From: Mizugakiibacter sediminis | GTDB taxonomy: Bacteria > Pseudomonadota > Gammaproteobacteria > Xanthomonadales > Rhodanobacteraceae | Length of the DNA: 64,000 bases | Direction of reading: 5' to 3' | Assembly (NCBI RefSeq): GCF_000953855.2 | Contig: NZ_DF970134.1 | Location: 62,001-126,000 of the forward strand | Shown here: one piece after another, positions 26,570 through 37,321 of the stretch | How positions within the stretch are numbered: position 1 is the first letter of the stretch | Layout of the letters: each line of letters begins with the position of its first letter | Program-made: the position numbers and the translations under genes | The notes under the pieces: generated by a model | What the model was told of the DNA's origin: nothing | Databases searched by the model: none | What the model saw: only the letters and a program-made list of their open reading frames with translations

Positions 26570-27754
26570 ATGCGTATTCGCCGTTGCGTCACGCTGGTGA
26601 TCGAGCCGCGTGAGCGGATCGAATTCGACCTCGGCGTGCTGCTGGCCGGCGAGACCGGCGTGGTGTCGCGGCTGGAATGGGTGGCGCTGGCGCCGCATCT
26701 GGACGACGAGCAGGTGCTCGCTGATGTCGAGGTGGCCGCGCTCGGCGCGATCTCGCCGACGCAGTGGGCGGATCGTGAGGCGCTGGCGCAGCGACATTCG
26801 GACGCGGTGCTGGACGGTCTGCTGGCGAAGGGCCTGCTGGTCGGCGAAGAGGCGACGGCGTCGGACGATGCGGCGGCGCGCGATGCGGCGCTGCGCGGCG
26901 CGCACTGGCGCGGGCTGTCGGCGGTGGCGCACCGCTTCGGCCGCTGGCGCGGCATCGACAGCAACGAGGTCGAGCGCCGCTTCGCCGAGGAAAGCGACCA
27001 GAGCTTCGCCGAGCGCCTGGGCCCGCCGCCGCCGCACGTGCTCGAACGCGCGCCGGCCGAGCAGCGCCTCGGGCTGCCCGCGGCGGCGGACTCGCCGCTG
27101 GAGGCGCTGCTCGCATCGCGCGTCACCTGCCGCAATTTCGACCGCACGCGCGCGGTGACGCTGGCCGAATTCGGCACGTGCCTGTATCGCGCCTTCGGCG
27201 CGCGCGCGGTCAGCGAGATCGCGCCGGACATCCGTATCCTCAAGAAGGGCAGCCCGTCCGCCGGCGGCCTGCACGTCACCGAGGCCTACGTGCTGGTGCA
27301 GCAGGTCGAAGGCATCGCGCCCGGCCTGTACCACTACCATCCGGTCGACCACGCGCTGGAACCGATCGAGGCGCTGGCGCCGGACGCCGCCGCCTACTGC
27401 GCGCGCCGCTTCGTCGCCGCGCAGGCGTACTACGCCGAGGCGCACGTGCAGGTGATCCTCGCCAGCCGCTTCCGCCGCAACTTCTGGAAGTACCGCAACC
27501 ACGCCAAGGCCTACCGCGCGGTGATCCTCGACGCCGGCCACCTTTCGCAGACGCTCTACCTCGCCGCCACCGAACTGCGGCTGGGCGCCTTCATCACCGC
27601 CGCGATCAACGAGGTGGACATCGAGCAGGCGTTCGGCCTGGAGCCGATGGAGGAAGGCCCTCTCGCCGTGTGCGGCTTCGGCCCGCGCGCCGCGCAGCGC
27701 ACCACCATCGAGCTGGATCCGCTCGGCGCGATGTGGCCGGGCGGCACCGGTTGA
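26570..27754 (+). CDS. Putative peptide maturation dehydrogenase (SagB-like, FMN-dependent)
   Basis: A 394-residue nitroreductase-fold enzyme related to SagB/ThcOx azoline oxidases. Residues 1-170 are an N-terminal winged-helix-like region probably binding the leader. The C-terminal oxidoreductase domain has the FMN-contacting RVTCRNFD (184-191), the hallmark PSAGGLH (229-235), the KYRNHAKAYRAV segment (307-318) and DAGHLSQTLYLAATELRLG. It should oxidise the precursors encoded opposite it, for example by dehydrogenation, but no YcaO cyclodehydratase is in the window, so the substrate bond is uncertain. AAGGGGAA lies 6 nt before the ATG at 26570. GC content is host-like, unlike the adjoining precursors. 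Confidence 0.86.
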   Translation: MRIRRCVTLVIEPRERIEFDLGVLLAGETGVVSRLEWVALAPHLDDEQVLADVEVAALGAISPTQWADREALAQRHSDAVLDGLLAKGLLVGEEATASDDAAARDAALRGAHWRGLSAVAHRFGRWRGIDSNEVERRFAEESDQSFAERLGPPPPHVLERAPAEQRLGLPAAADSPLEALLASRVTCRNFDRTRAVTLAEFGTCLYRAFGARAVSEIAPDIRILKKGSPSAGGLHVTEAYVLVQQVEGIAPGLYHYHPVDHALEPIEALAPDAAAYCARRFVAAQAYYAEAHVQVILASRFRRNFWKYRNHAKAYRAVILDAGHLSQTLYLAATELRLGAFITAAINEVDIEQAFGLEPMEEGPLAVCGFGPRAAQRTTIELDPLGAMWPGGTG

Positions 27755-27870
27755 GGCGCGGATGCGCGTGACGGCAGCCGACGACAGACCGCGCGGCGGG
27801 TGACACGCGACTGACAGTGAGTTGCTCGCGAGGCGCGACAGCACCGCGTCTCGCGACGACGCCCAGCTTT

Positions 27871-28004
27871 TCCCTCCCAGCTGGGGAGAGGGAGTTGTCC
27901 GCAGCAACCTTGGGTCCTTGATCTAGGCGTCCAGTATCGACGCGTCGCCCCGGCGCGATGAATCGCGAGGCTCGCTCCCTCCCCTGAGTGCGGGGGAGGG
28001 AGCG
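27871..28004. repeat. Palindromic repeats at the right flank of the peptide locus
   Basis: In the 279-bp gap 27755-28033 there is an imperfect palindrome, CCCTCCCAGCTGGGGAGAGG at 27872-27891, and a perfect one with 12-bp arms, CGCTCCCTCCCC (27973-27984) and GGGGAGGGAGCG (27993-28004). Both belong to the family seen at the aceB-aceA spacer and at the left flank of the locus. The rest of the gap shows no gene. Confidence 0.7.
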
Positions 28005-28033
28005 ACAGGCCGAGATGTGACGTTCGCGACGCG

Positions 28034-30259
28034 TTACCCGGCCGCCCCCGCGCTGGCCGCCGGCGCCGGCGGCGTCAGCGGGGCCGGGGCTTCGGCCTTG
28101 GCGAGGTCGATCGGCAGCGCGCGCACGCGCTTGCCGGTGGCGGCGAACAGCGCGTTGCACAGCGCGGGCGCGATCGGCGGCGTGCCGGGTTCGCCGATGC
28201 CGCCCATCTTCTCGCCGCTGTCGACGATGTGCACTTCGATCTTCGGCATCGCGTCGATGCGCAGCACCGGGTAGGTGTCGAAGTTGCCCTGCTGCACCTT
28301 GCCGTCCTTCAGCGTGATCGCGCCGTACAGCGCGGCGGACAAGCCGAAGACGATGCCGCTCTCCATCTGCGCCCGCACCGTCTCCGGGTTGAGCGCCGTG
28401 CCGCAGTCGACCGCGCATACCACGCGGTGCACGCGCGGCTTGCCGTCGACCACCGAGGCCTCGACCGCTTCGGCGACGAAGCTGCCGAAGGATGCGTGCA
28501 CGGCGATGCCTTTGGCGTGGCCTTCCGGCAGCGGGCGGTCCCAGCGGAACGCGTCCGCGGCCTTGTTCAGCACGCCGAGGTGGCGCGTCGCGCCGGCGTC
28601 GGCGAGCAGCTTGCGGCGATAGGCCAGCGGATCCAAGCCGGCGGCATGCGCGAGTTCGTCGACGAAGCTCTCCACCGCGAACGCGGTGTGCGTGTGGCCG
28701 ACCGAGCGCCACCACAGCACCGGCACGCCGACCTCGGGCGAGTGCAGCTCGACGGCGTGGTTGGCGATCGCCTTGAGATACGGCGAGTCGCCGGCGCCCT
28801 CGACCGAGGCGTTGTCGACGCCGTTCTTCACCGATGCCGCGAACGGCGTGCCGGCGAGGATGCTCTGGCCGACGATCACGTTGTGCCACGCGCTCGGCAT
28901 GCCGTCGCCGTCCAGCGCCGCCTCGAAACGATGCAGGAACATCGGCCGGTACCAGCCGCCGTGCATGTCGTCCTCGCGCGTCCAGATCACCTTGACCGGC
29001 TTCTTCGCCGCCTTGGCGACGTGCACCGCCTCGACCACGAAGTCCGATTGCGGATTGGCGCGCCGGCCGAAGCCGCCGCCGAGGAACATGGTGTGGATGA
29101 ACACCTGCTCCGGTTTCAGGCCGGCGGCCTTGGCCGCGTTCGGCTGGTCGAGGCCCTGGAATTGCGTGCCGACCCAGATGTCGCAGCGGTCGTCGCCGAG
29201 ACGCACCGTGCAGTTCATCGGCTCCATCGTCGCGTGCGCGAGATAGGGCAGCTCGTACTGCGCGACGATGCGCTGCGGCGCGGCGGCGAGCGTGCCGGCG
29301 GCGTCGCCCGCGCTGGCCACCGGCGTGCCGGGCTGCAGCGCCAGCTCGCGGTAGCGCGCCATCAGCGCGTCGCTGTCGAGGTCGGCGTTCTTGCCGGCGT
29401 CCCACTCGATCTTCAGCGCATCGCGGCCCTTCTTCGCCGCCCAGAAGTGGTCGGCGACGACGGCGACGCCGCTCGGCACCTGCACCACGTCGCGCACGCC
29501 GGGCACGGCGCGCGCGGCCTTGTCGTCGAACGACTTCACCGTGCCGCCGAAGGTCGGCGAGCGCGCGACCAGCGCGATCAGCACGCCTTCCGGCAGCGCG
29601 TCGATGCCGAAGCGCGCACGGCCGGTGATCTTCTCCGGCGTATCGATGCGCCGCGTCGGCTTGCCGAGCAATCGCCAGTCCTCGCGCGGTTTCAGCGCCA
29701 CCGACTTCGGCGTCGGCAGCTTGGCCGCGGCGTCGGCCAGCTCGCCGAAGCGCGCGCTGTGCGTGCCGGCGCGCACCGCGCCGTTGTCGACGCGGCAGTC
29801 GGCGGGCTTGACGCCCCACCGCTGCGCCGCCGCCTGCACCAGCAGCTCGCGCGCCAGCGCGCCGACCTGGCGGTAGCGGTCGAATTCCGACCAGGTGGTG
29901 GTCGAGCCGCCGGTCATCTGCATGCCGTAGGCGGTGTGCGCGTAGGCGGGCGCCGCCGGCGCGTGTTCGGCGCGGATCTTCGTCCAGTCGCAACCCAGTT
30001 CCTCGGCGACCAGCATCGGCAGCACGGTCCAGATGCCCTGCCCCATCTCCGAATGCGCGAGCTGTACGGTCACGCTGTCGTCGGTGCCGATGCGCAGGAA
30101 GGCGTTCGGCGCCGGCAGCGGCTTCGCCGCGCCGGCGCCTTCCTGCGCGAACGCGCGGCGCAGCGGACCGGGCACGACGAAGGCGATCACCAGGCCGGCG
30201 CCCAGCGTGGCGGAGGCGCGCAGGAAGTCGCGCCGCGAAGCATCGAAATGCGCGTTCAT
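28034..30259 (-). CDS. Molybdenum hydroxylase large subunit (isoquinoline 1-oxidoreductase beta / xanthine dehydrogenase family), Tat-exported
   Basis: Molybdopterin-binding catalytic subunit of 741 residues. It begins with a twin-arginine signal ([20 protein letters not shown]), so the folded holoenzyme is exported to the periplasm. Family segments include [20 protein letters not shown] near the N-terminus, [41 protein letters not shown] and the C-terminal [19 protein letters not shown], which bears the putative catalytic Glu. It lacks an FAD domain, like IorB-type enzymes whose electrons leave through the 2Fe-2S subunit to a membrane or periplasmic acceptor. It overlaps that subunit's gene by 4 bp. 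The substrate, an N-heterocycle or aldehyde, is not identifiable. Confidence 0.92.
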   Translation of the reverse strand: MNAHFDASRRDFLRASATLGAGLVIAFVVPGPLRRAFAQEGAGAAKPLPAPNAFLRIGTDDSVTVQLAHSEMGQGIWTVLPMLVAEELGCDWTKIRAEHAPAAPAYAHTAYGMQMTGGSTTTWSEFDRYRQVGALARELLVQAAAQRWGVKPADCRVDNGAVRAGTHSARFGELADAAAKLPTPKSVALKPREDWRLLGKPTRRIDTPEKITGRARFGIDALPEGVLIALVARSPTFGGTVKSFDDKAARAVPGVRDVVQVPSGVAVVADHFWAAKKGRDALKIEWDAGKNADLDSDALMARYRELALQPGTPVASAGDAAGTLAAAPQRIVAQYELPYLAHATMEPMNCTVRLGDDRCDIWVGTQFQGLDQPNAAKAAGLKPEQVFIHTMFLGGGFGRRANPQSDFVVEAVHVAKAAKKPVKVIWTREDDMHGGWYRPMFLHRFEAALDGDGMPSAWHNVIVGQSILAGTPFAASVKNGVDNASVEGAGDSPYLKAIANHAVELHSPEVGVPVLWWRSVGHTHTAFAVESFVDELAHAAGLDPLAYRRKLLADAGATRHLGVLNKAADAFRWDRPLPEGHAKGIAVHASFGSFVAEAVEASVVDGKPRVHRVVCAVDCGTALNPETVRAQMESGIVFGLSAALYGAITLKDGKVQQGNFDTYPVLRIDAMPKIEVHIVDSGEKMGGIGEPGTPPIAPALCNALFAATGKRVRALPIDLAKAEAPAPLTPPAPAASAGAAG

Positions 30260-30717
30260 GCGGAGCCCTCCGCGAGATCGGCGGCGCGGTGGACGGCCGC
30301 GCGGATGCGCTGATAGGTGCCGCAGCGGCAGATGTTGCCGCTCATGGCGGCGTCGATGTCGGCGTCGGTCGGCCGCGGGTTCTGCTGCAGCAGCGCCGCC
30401 GCCGACATGATCTGGCCGGACTGGCAGTAGCCGCACTGCACCACGTCGAGCTCGGCCCAGGCGCGCTGCACGGGATGCGAGCCGTCCGTCGACAGGCCTT
30501 CGATGGTGGTGGTGGCGCGGCCGCTGGCGGCCGAGGCCGGCGTCACGCAGGAACGGACCGGCGCGCCGTCGAGGTGCACGGTGCAGGCGCCGCATTGCGC
30601 CATGCCGCAGCCGAATTTGGTGCCGGTGAGATGGAGCACGTCGCGCAGGACCCACAGCAGCGGCATGTCCGCCGGGACATCCACCGTGTGCGTCTGGCCG
30701 TTGACGGTGAGCTGCAT
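30256..30717 (-). CDS. Molybdenum hydroxylase [2Fe-2S] subunit (IorA-like)
   Basis: Iron-sulfur electron-transfer subunit of 153 residues. The plant-type cluster ligands are in [15 protein letters not shown] with a later Cys in RSC. The C-terminal helical cluster is read in [12 protein letters not shown] and [12 protein letters not shown] chose the start [19 protein letters not shown] at 30717, where homology begins; the frame upstream is open but low-complexity. ATG of the large subunit overlaps its stop, so the two are made stoichiometrically. A 472-bp GC-rich gap with a candidate promoter separates it from the maturation genes upstream. Confidence 0.93.
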   Translation of the reverse strand: MQLTVNGQTHTVDVPADMPLLWVLRDVLHLTGTKFGCGMAQCGACTVHLDGAPVRSCVTPASAASGRATTTIEGLSTDGSHPVQRAWAELDVVQCGYCQSGQIMSAAALLQQNPRPTDADIDAAMSGNICRCGTYQRIRAAVHRAADLAEGSA

Positions 30718-31189
30718 GGCCAAGTCTCCACGTCGGGTCGACGAGCCTACGCCGACGGCACGGCCGTGCCAACGGTACCGCGGCCGTCGCGCCCGTGGGC
30801 GCGGAATCGCCGCACCGCGGCGCTTCCGCCGGGTGCGTTCCGGCGGTGCGCGGGGTCGCCTGCACCCGGGCTCCTGCCGGGTGATGGCGGATCGCGCGGT
30901 GGGCGGCCGGGGTCCGAAACGGGAAGGTGCCAAGCCCCGGTACCGGAGGCGGGGGAGGGGGAGGGGTATCTCCGGTACCGGGGAGGCAGGGGTCCGGGTG
31001 CGTGAGGGGCACGGCACCCGTAAGCGGCATCCGGAACCTTGCGCCCCGCGACGGAGGGGGAGGTCGGTGGCGGGGCGGTCCCGGAGGCCGTATTGCTTGG
31101 CCGGCATTATTCAACCGGTCAGTTCGCTATTATCCGGATCGCGGCCGCCAGGTCAACAGTCCTTATGGCATGGGTCGGGGCGGTCCCGC
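30718..31189. other. 472-bp gap upstream of the molybdenum hydroxylase, G-rich, no convincing gene
   Basis: The plus strand here has runs GGGGG-A-GGGGG-A-GGGG (30951-30966) and GGGG (30980-30983, 30989-30992), which could fold into a G-quadruplex. GGTACCG occurs three times. All minus-strand frames that stay open give low-complexity Pro/Arg sequence and are not credible genes. A promoter candidate lies at its right edge, which would give a long (~400-nt) leader. Confidence 0.55.
31129..31156 (-). promoter_or_regulatory. Candidate sigma-70 promoter for the molybdenum hydroxylase genes
   Basis: On the minus strand TTGACC (31156-31151) and GATAAT (31134-31129) are separated by 16 nt, in a short AT-richer stretch. 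It would transcribe leftward towards the 2Fe-2S subunit gene. Confidence 0.5.
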
Positions 31190-31759
31190 TCAGGGGAGGC
31201 GGTCCGGGGTGTCCAGATCGGCGGCCAGGGCGGCGCACGGAACCGCTTGCGTTTCCGCCGACCGCGCGCGCAGCAGGTCGCGGGCGCCGCGGTCGGCATC
31301 GGCTTCGATCGCCGCGAACCACGCCCGCGGCAGCACCGCGGGCACGCCCAGCACGCCGGCATAGGCCGAGGCCGCGGCGCGGGTCGGCGCGGCGCGCCAG
31401 GTGGCGACCAGGGCGTGCAGATGCGCGGCGTCAAGCGCCGGCTGGTCGCACAGCAGCACCAGCGCGCCGGCGCAGTCGGGCGACAAGGCGTCCAGGCCGG
31501 CGCGCAGGGAGGCGCCCATGCCGCGCGCCCAATCCGGCACCGGCAGCGCGCGCACGGGCAAGCCGGTCAGCGCGGCTGCCACCATCGCCGACTCGGCGCC
31601 CAGCGCGACCACCGCATCGGCCGGCTGCGTCGCCAACGCCAGCCGCGCGGCGCGCCGTACCAGCACTTCGCCGTCGATCGCCACCAGTTGCTTGGGCCGG
31701 CCCAGTCGCCGCGAGGCGCCCGCCGCCAGCAGCACGACGCCGTGACGAGGCTCAGGCAT
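31190..31759 (-). CDS. MobA-like nucleotidyltransferase (molybdenum cofactor cytidylyltransferase type)
   Basis: NTP transferase of 189 residues. The N-terminal VVLLAAGASRRLGRPKQL loop is the NTP-binding signature, followed by GMGASLRAGLDAL and VLLCDQPALDAAHL, which resemble MocA/MobA. MocA-type enzymes attach CMP (MobA-type GMP) to molybdopterin for xanthine-dehydrogenase-family enzymes, which fits its place between XdhC and the molybdenum hydroxylase. The start at 31759 overlaps the 3' end of the XdhC gene by 8 bp, so they are translated together. MocA is more likely than MobA because the client belongs to the cytosine-dinucleotide-using family. Confidence 0.88.
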   Translation of the reverse strand: MPEPRHGVVLLAAGASRRLGRPKQLVAIDGEVLVRRAARLALATQPADAVVALGAESAMVAAALTGLPVRALPVPDWARGMGASLRAGLDALSPDCAGALVLLCDQPALDAAHLHALVATWRAAPTRAAASAYAGVLGVPAVLPRAWFAAIEADADRGARDLLRARSAETQAVPCAALAADLDTPDRLP

Positions 31760-32753
31760 CGCCGCGGCCGTGCAGGTGGGCGGCCAGGCCGGCCGCGATC
31801 GACAAGGCGATCGCCTCCGGCCCCTCGCCGCCGAGGCGCAGGCCGACCGGCGCACGCAGGCGCGGACGCAGGGCGGCGGCGGCATCGCCCAGCGTCGCCA
31901 GCAACGCATCGCGGCGCGCCGCCGGCCCCAGCAGGCCGACATACGGGATGGACGTGGCGGCCAGGGCGGCGAGGTGCGCGCGGTCGCCTTCGAACTGGTG
32001 CGTCATCACCACCGCGGCACGGCAGCGCGCCGCCGCCTCGGGCAGCGTGCCGGGATGCGCCGCGTGCAGCGCGTCCGCGCCCGCGGCGTAGCCGGCCCAG
32101 CGCGTGCGATGTTCCTGTACTTCGACGTACCAGCCGAGCCGCTGCAGGAACTGCAGCAGCGCCGGCGTCTCCGGCCCGGCGCCCAGCGCCAGCAGGCGCG
32201 GCGGCGGCGCGATGGCGAAGCACGCCGCGGACGCGCCGGCCGGCGCGACGCCATCGCCGGGCGCCGGCCACCGCCAGGCCGCGCCTTCGCCGAGCCGCGC
32301 AGCGCCGCCGCCATCCGCGTGCAGCGTCACTTCGAGCGGTGCCGTACCGTCGCGCAGCGCGCGCAGCGCTGCGGCCAGCGGCGCCTGCGGCGGCAGCGGC
32401 AGCAGCAGCACGTCCATGCGCCCGCCGCAGCCGGAGCCGGTGCCGAACACCAGGTCGTCGGCGCTGCCCGTGTCGACGGCGCGCGGCACCGCGCGCGCCG
32501 CCGCCAGCGCCGCGCGCGCCGCGATGGCGAGTTCTTCCTCCAGGCAGCCGCCGCTCAAGGCGCCGGCGATCGGGCCGGTTTCGTCGAACAGCGCCAGCGC
32601 GCCGGGCTTGCGGTAGGTCGGACCGCTGCATGCGGTGACCATCGCCAGCACCGGCGTCTCGCCGCGCGCATGCCGCGCGGTCAGCGCGTCGAGCACCGCG
32701 CGCAGGCCGCCGTGCGGCGCCGCGATCGCGGCAGGTCCACGTACGTCGTTCAT
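31752..32753 (-). CDS. XdhC/CoxI family molybdenum-enzyme maturation protein
   Basis: A 333-residue chaperone that binds molybdenum cofactor and promotes its sulfuration and insertion into xanthine-dehydrogenase-family enzymes. The N-terminal XdhC_CoxI domain shows TYRKPGALALFDETG and the cysteine motif LSGGCLEEELA. A Rossmann-like C-terminal half follows (LLALGAGPETPALLQFL, AAVVMTHQFEGDRAHL, YVGLLGPAARRDALL). It is the first gene of the maturation pair, with the MobA-like gene overlapping downstream. Both probably serve the molybdenum hydroxylase encoded further downstream on the same strand. Confidence 0.92.
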   Translation of the reverse strand: MNDVRGPAAIAAPHGGLRAVLDALTARHARGETPVLAMVTACSGPTYRKPGALALFDETGPIAGALSGGCLEEELAIAARAALAAARAVPRAVDTGSADDLVFGTGSGCGGRMDVLLLPLPPQAPLAAALRALRDGTAPLEVTLHADGGGAARLGEGAAWRWPAPGDGVAPAGASAACFAIAPPPRLLALGAGPETPALLQFLQRLGWYVEVQEHRTRWAGYAAGADALHAAHPGTLPEAAARCRAAVVMTHQFEGDRAHLAALAATSIPYVGLLGPAARRDALLATLGDAAAALRPRLRAPVGLRLGGEGPEAIALSIAAGLAAHLHGRGDA

Positions 32754-32840
32754 CGCATCAGTGTAGACGCGGGCGGCAATGGGCGGCGCATCGGCTGTGC
32801 CTGGGCGGTGGCTTTCCAGCGCAGCCGCGTGCGCGGTTCC

Positions 32841-35415
<2,575 letters not shown>

Positions 35416-35460
35416 CGCTTCTTCGGTTCTGGCCGTGGCGCCGCCGCGGCGAAAGGCTTT

Positions 35461-35494
35461 GGGACGCGGATTCGCGCGGATGAACGCGGATAGC
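35461..35494 (-). repeat. Dispersed GTTCATCCGCG-type repeat, copy 2 (inverted)
   Basis: Reads GGGACGCGGATTCGCGCGG then ATGAACGCGGATAG, the reverse complement of the copy at 32963. A further partial copy (AATCCGCGTGCAGAC) lies near 35554. It occupies the 204-bp gap between the P-II gene and gpmA. Confidence 0.55.
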
Positions 35495-35619
35495 GGAGGT
35501 CGAACCCACTCGACCGGCATGACGGCCGGTGCGGCGGTCTTTCGTTGATCGGCGCAAATCCGCGTGCAGACGGCTCTCGACGGGTTGCGCTACCGCGCAG
35601 TCGTTACGCTCTTCCCGGG

Positions 35620-36366
35620 TCACGCCTTGGCCTTGCCCTGCTGCGCCACCGCGGCCATCTTCGCCGCGATCGCCGCCTGGTCGCCGAGGTAGTAGCGGCG
35701 GACGGGCTTCAGCGCGTCGTCGAACTCGTACACCAGCGGCACGCCGTTCGGCACGTTCAGCTCGACGATGTCCTCGTCGGAGATGCCGTCGAGGTACTTG
35801 ATCAGCGCGCGCATCGAGTTGCCGTGCGCCGACACCACCACGCGCCGGCCGGCGCGGATCGCCGGCGCCAGCGTCTCGTGCCAGTACGGCAGCACGCGCG
35901 CGACGGTGTCCTTCAGGCATTCGGTCAGCGGCATCTCGCCCGGCGCCAGCCCGGCGTAGCGTGCGTCGCCGGCGGACACGTTCGCCTCCGGCTTCAGCGC
36001 CGGCGGCGGCACGTCGTAGCTGCGCCGCCACACCAGCACCTGCTTCTCGCCGTACCGTGCGGCGGTTTCCGCCTTGTTGAGGCCGGTCAGCGCGCCGTAG
36101 TGGCGCTCGTTGAGGCGCCAGGTGGTGACCACCGGCAGCCACATCAGGTCCATCGTCTCCTGCACGTGCCACAGCGTGCGCACCGCGCGCTTCAGCAGCG
36201 AGGTGTGGGCGAGATCGAAAGTGAAGCCGGCCTCCTTCAGCAGGCGGCCCGCCTCCTGCGCCTCGGCGATGCCCTGCGGCGTGAGGTCGACGTCGGCCCA
36301 GCCGGTGAAGCGGTTCTCCTGGTTCCACAGCGACTGGCCGTGGCGGATCATGACGAGGCGATGCAT
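35620..36366 (-). CDS. gpmA: 2,3-bisphosphoglycerate-dependent phosphoglycerate mutase
   Basis: Glycolytic enzyme interconverting 3- and 2-phosphoglycerate. The 248-residue protein starts [20 protein letters not shown] at 36366. The catalytic phosphohistidine is in the RHGQS motif (residues 8-12) and the second His in [18 protein letters not shown]. Other signatures are [26 protein letters not shown] and [11 protein letters not shown]. Length matches the dPGM family. It is divergent from a secreted repeat protein, with 141 bp between starts. Confidence 0.97.
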   Translation of the reverse strand: MHRLVMIRHGQSLWNQENRFTGWADVDLTPQGIAEAQEAGRLLKEAGFTFDLAHTSLLKRAVRTLWHVQETMDLMWLPVVTTWRLNERHYGALTGLNKAETAARYGEKQVLVWRRSYDVPPPALKPEANVSAGDARYAGLAPGEMPLTECLKDTVARVLPYWHETLAPAIRAGRRVVVSAHGNSMRALIKYLDGISDEDIVELNVPNGVPLVYEFDDALKPVRRYYLGDQAAIAAKMAAVAQQGKAKA

Positions 36367-36507
36367 GGCGTGCGGGTGCGAGGAGACGGAGCCGGCGATG
36401 GTGAAACCTCGCGGCGGGTCCGTCAATGCCGGCCCATGACGGAAGTCACCTAAACCCGCCCCGCGCACGGCGCATCCCAATCGACGTCATCACCCGGGAG
36501 TTCACCC

Positions 36508-37176
36508 ATGAAACGCATGCTTACCCTGCTCCTCCTCGCCCTGGCGCTGGCCGGCGCGGCGCATGCCGGCGAGCAGAACATCGACAAGGTGCTGGGCTCG
36601 ATCCACGTCGATGCCGGGCAGACGATGGGCGACGTCACCACCGTCAACGGCAGCATCCATCTCGGCGCCGGCGCGACCGCGGCCAAGGCCGAGACCGTCA
36701 ACGGCAGCATCACGCTGGCCGACAAGGCGCAGGCGCACTCGCTGGAGACGGTCAACGGCGGCGTCGACCTCGGCGCCGGCGCGCGCGTGGCGACCACCGT
36801 CGAGACGGTCAACGGCCGCTTGGCGCTGGCGCGCGGCGCCGAGGTGCTGGGCAAGCTCTCCAACGTCAACGGCGACATCCGCCTCGACGCCGCGCATGTC
36901 GGCGGCGGCATCGAGACGGTCAACGGCGACATCACCATCGGCGCCGGCTCGCATGTCGAGGGCGGGCTGCTGGTGGAGGAGAACGACCATCACGGTTGGA
37001 TCCGCATCGGCGAAGAGCACAAGCCGCGCATCGTGATCGGCCCGGGCGCCGTGGTGCAGGGCACACTGGAGTTCCGCCGCCCGGTCGAGCTGTACGTCAG
37101 CGACCGCGCGACGATCGGCCCGGTGGTCGGCGCCACGCCGGTGAAGTTCAGCGGCGACGCGCCGCCGTCGGGCTGA
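36508..37176 (+). CDS. Secreted beta-solenoid repeat protein (DUF4097/polymer-forming-like), unknown function
   Basis: A 222-residue exported protein with signal peptide MKRMLTLLLLALALAGAAHA. The body consists of six imperfect repeats of about 20 residues built on (E/T)TVNG-x-I/L: TTVNGSIHL, ETVNGSITL, ETVNGGVDL, ETVNGRLAL, SNVNGDIRL and ETVNGDITI. That pattern predicts a parallel beta-solenoid similar to DUF4097 or bactofilin-like proteins. The C-terminal 65 residues (EENDHHGWIRIGEEHKPRIVIGPGAVVQGTLEF) extend it with hydrophobic GPG-type turns. There is no catalytic motif; a structural or scaffolding role in the envelope is an inference. Confidence 0.75.
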   Translation: MKRMLTLLLLALALAGAAHAGEQNIDKVLGSIHVDAGQTMGDVTTVNGSIHLGAGATAAKAETVNGSITLADKAQAHSLETVNGGVDLGAGARVATTVETVNGRLALARGAEVLGKLSNVNGDIRLDAAHVGGGIETVNGDITIGAGSHVEGGLLVEENDHHGWIRIGEEHKPRIVIGPGAVVQGTLEFRRPVELYVSDRATIGPVVGATPVKFSGDAPPSG

Positions 37177-37177
37177 T

Positions 37178-37200
37178 GCGGGAGCGGCTTCGGCCGCGAA
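37178..37200. repeat. REP-like hairpin unit
   Basis: GCGGGAGCGGCTTCGGCCGC with a GCGGC-TTCG-GCCGC tetraloop stem, directly after the repeat-protein stop. GGGAGCGGCTTCGGCCGCGA units are characteristic dispersed repeats of Xanthomonadales. Confidence 0.6.
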
Positions 37201-37321
37201 CCGCCGACTCGAAAGCCGCCGGGGCCGCGGCCCTCGCGCAGCCGGCGCATGACCTTTGGCATGGCCGGCCGCGGCGGCGGCGACCTACACTCGGACGTTC
37301 CATCCCCGTCCGGAGTGAGCC

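Noticed and set aside
30718..31107. A 130-residue N-terminal extension of the 2Fe-2S subunit from an ATG at 31107
   Set aside because: The added sequence is low-complexity Arg/Pro, no family member has it, and [13 protein letters not shown] at 30717 is the normal N-terminus.
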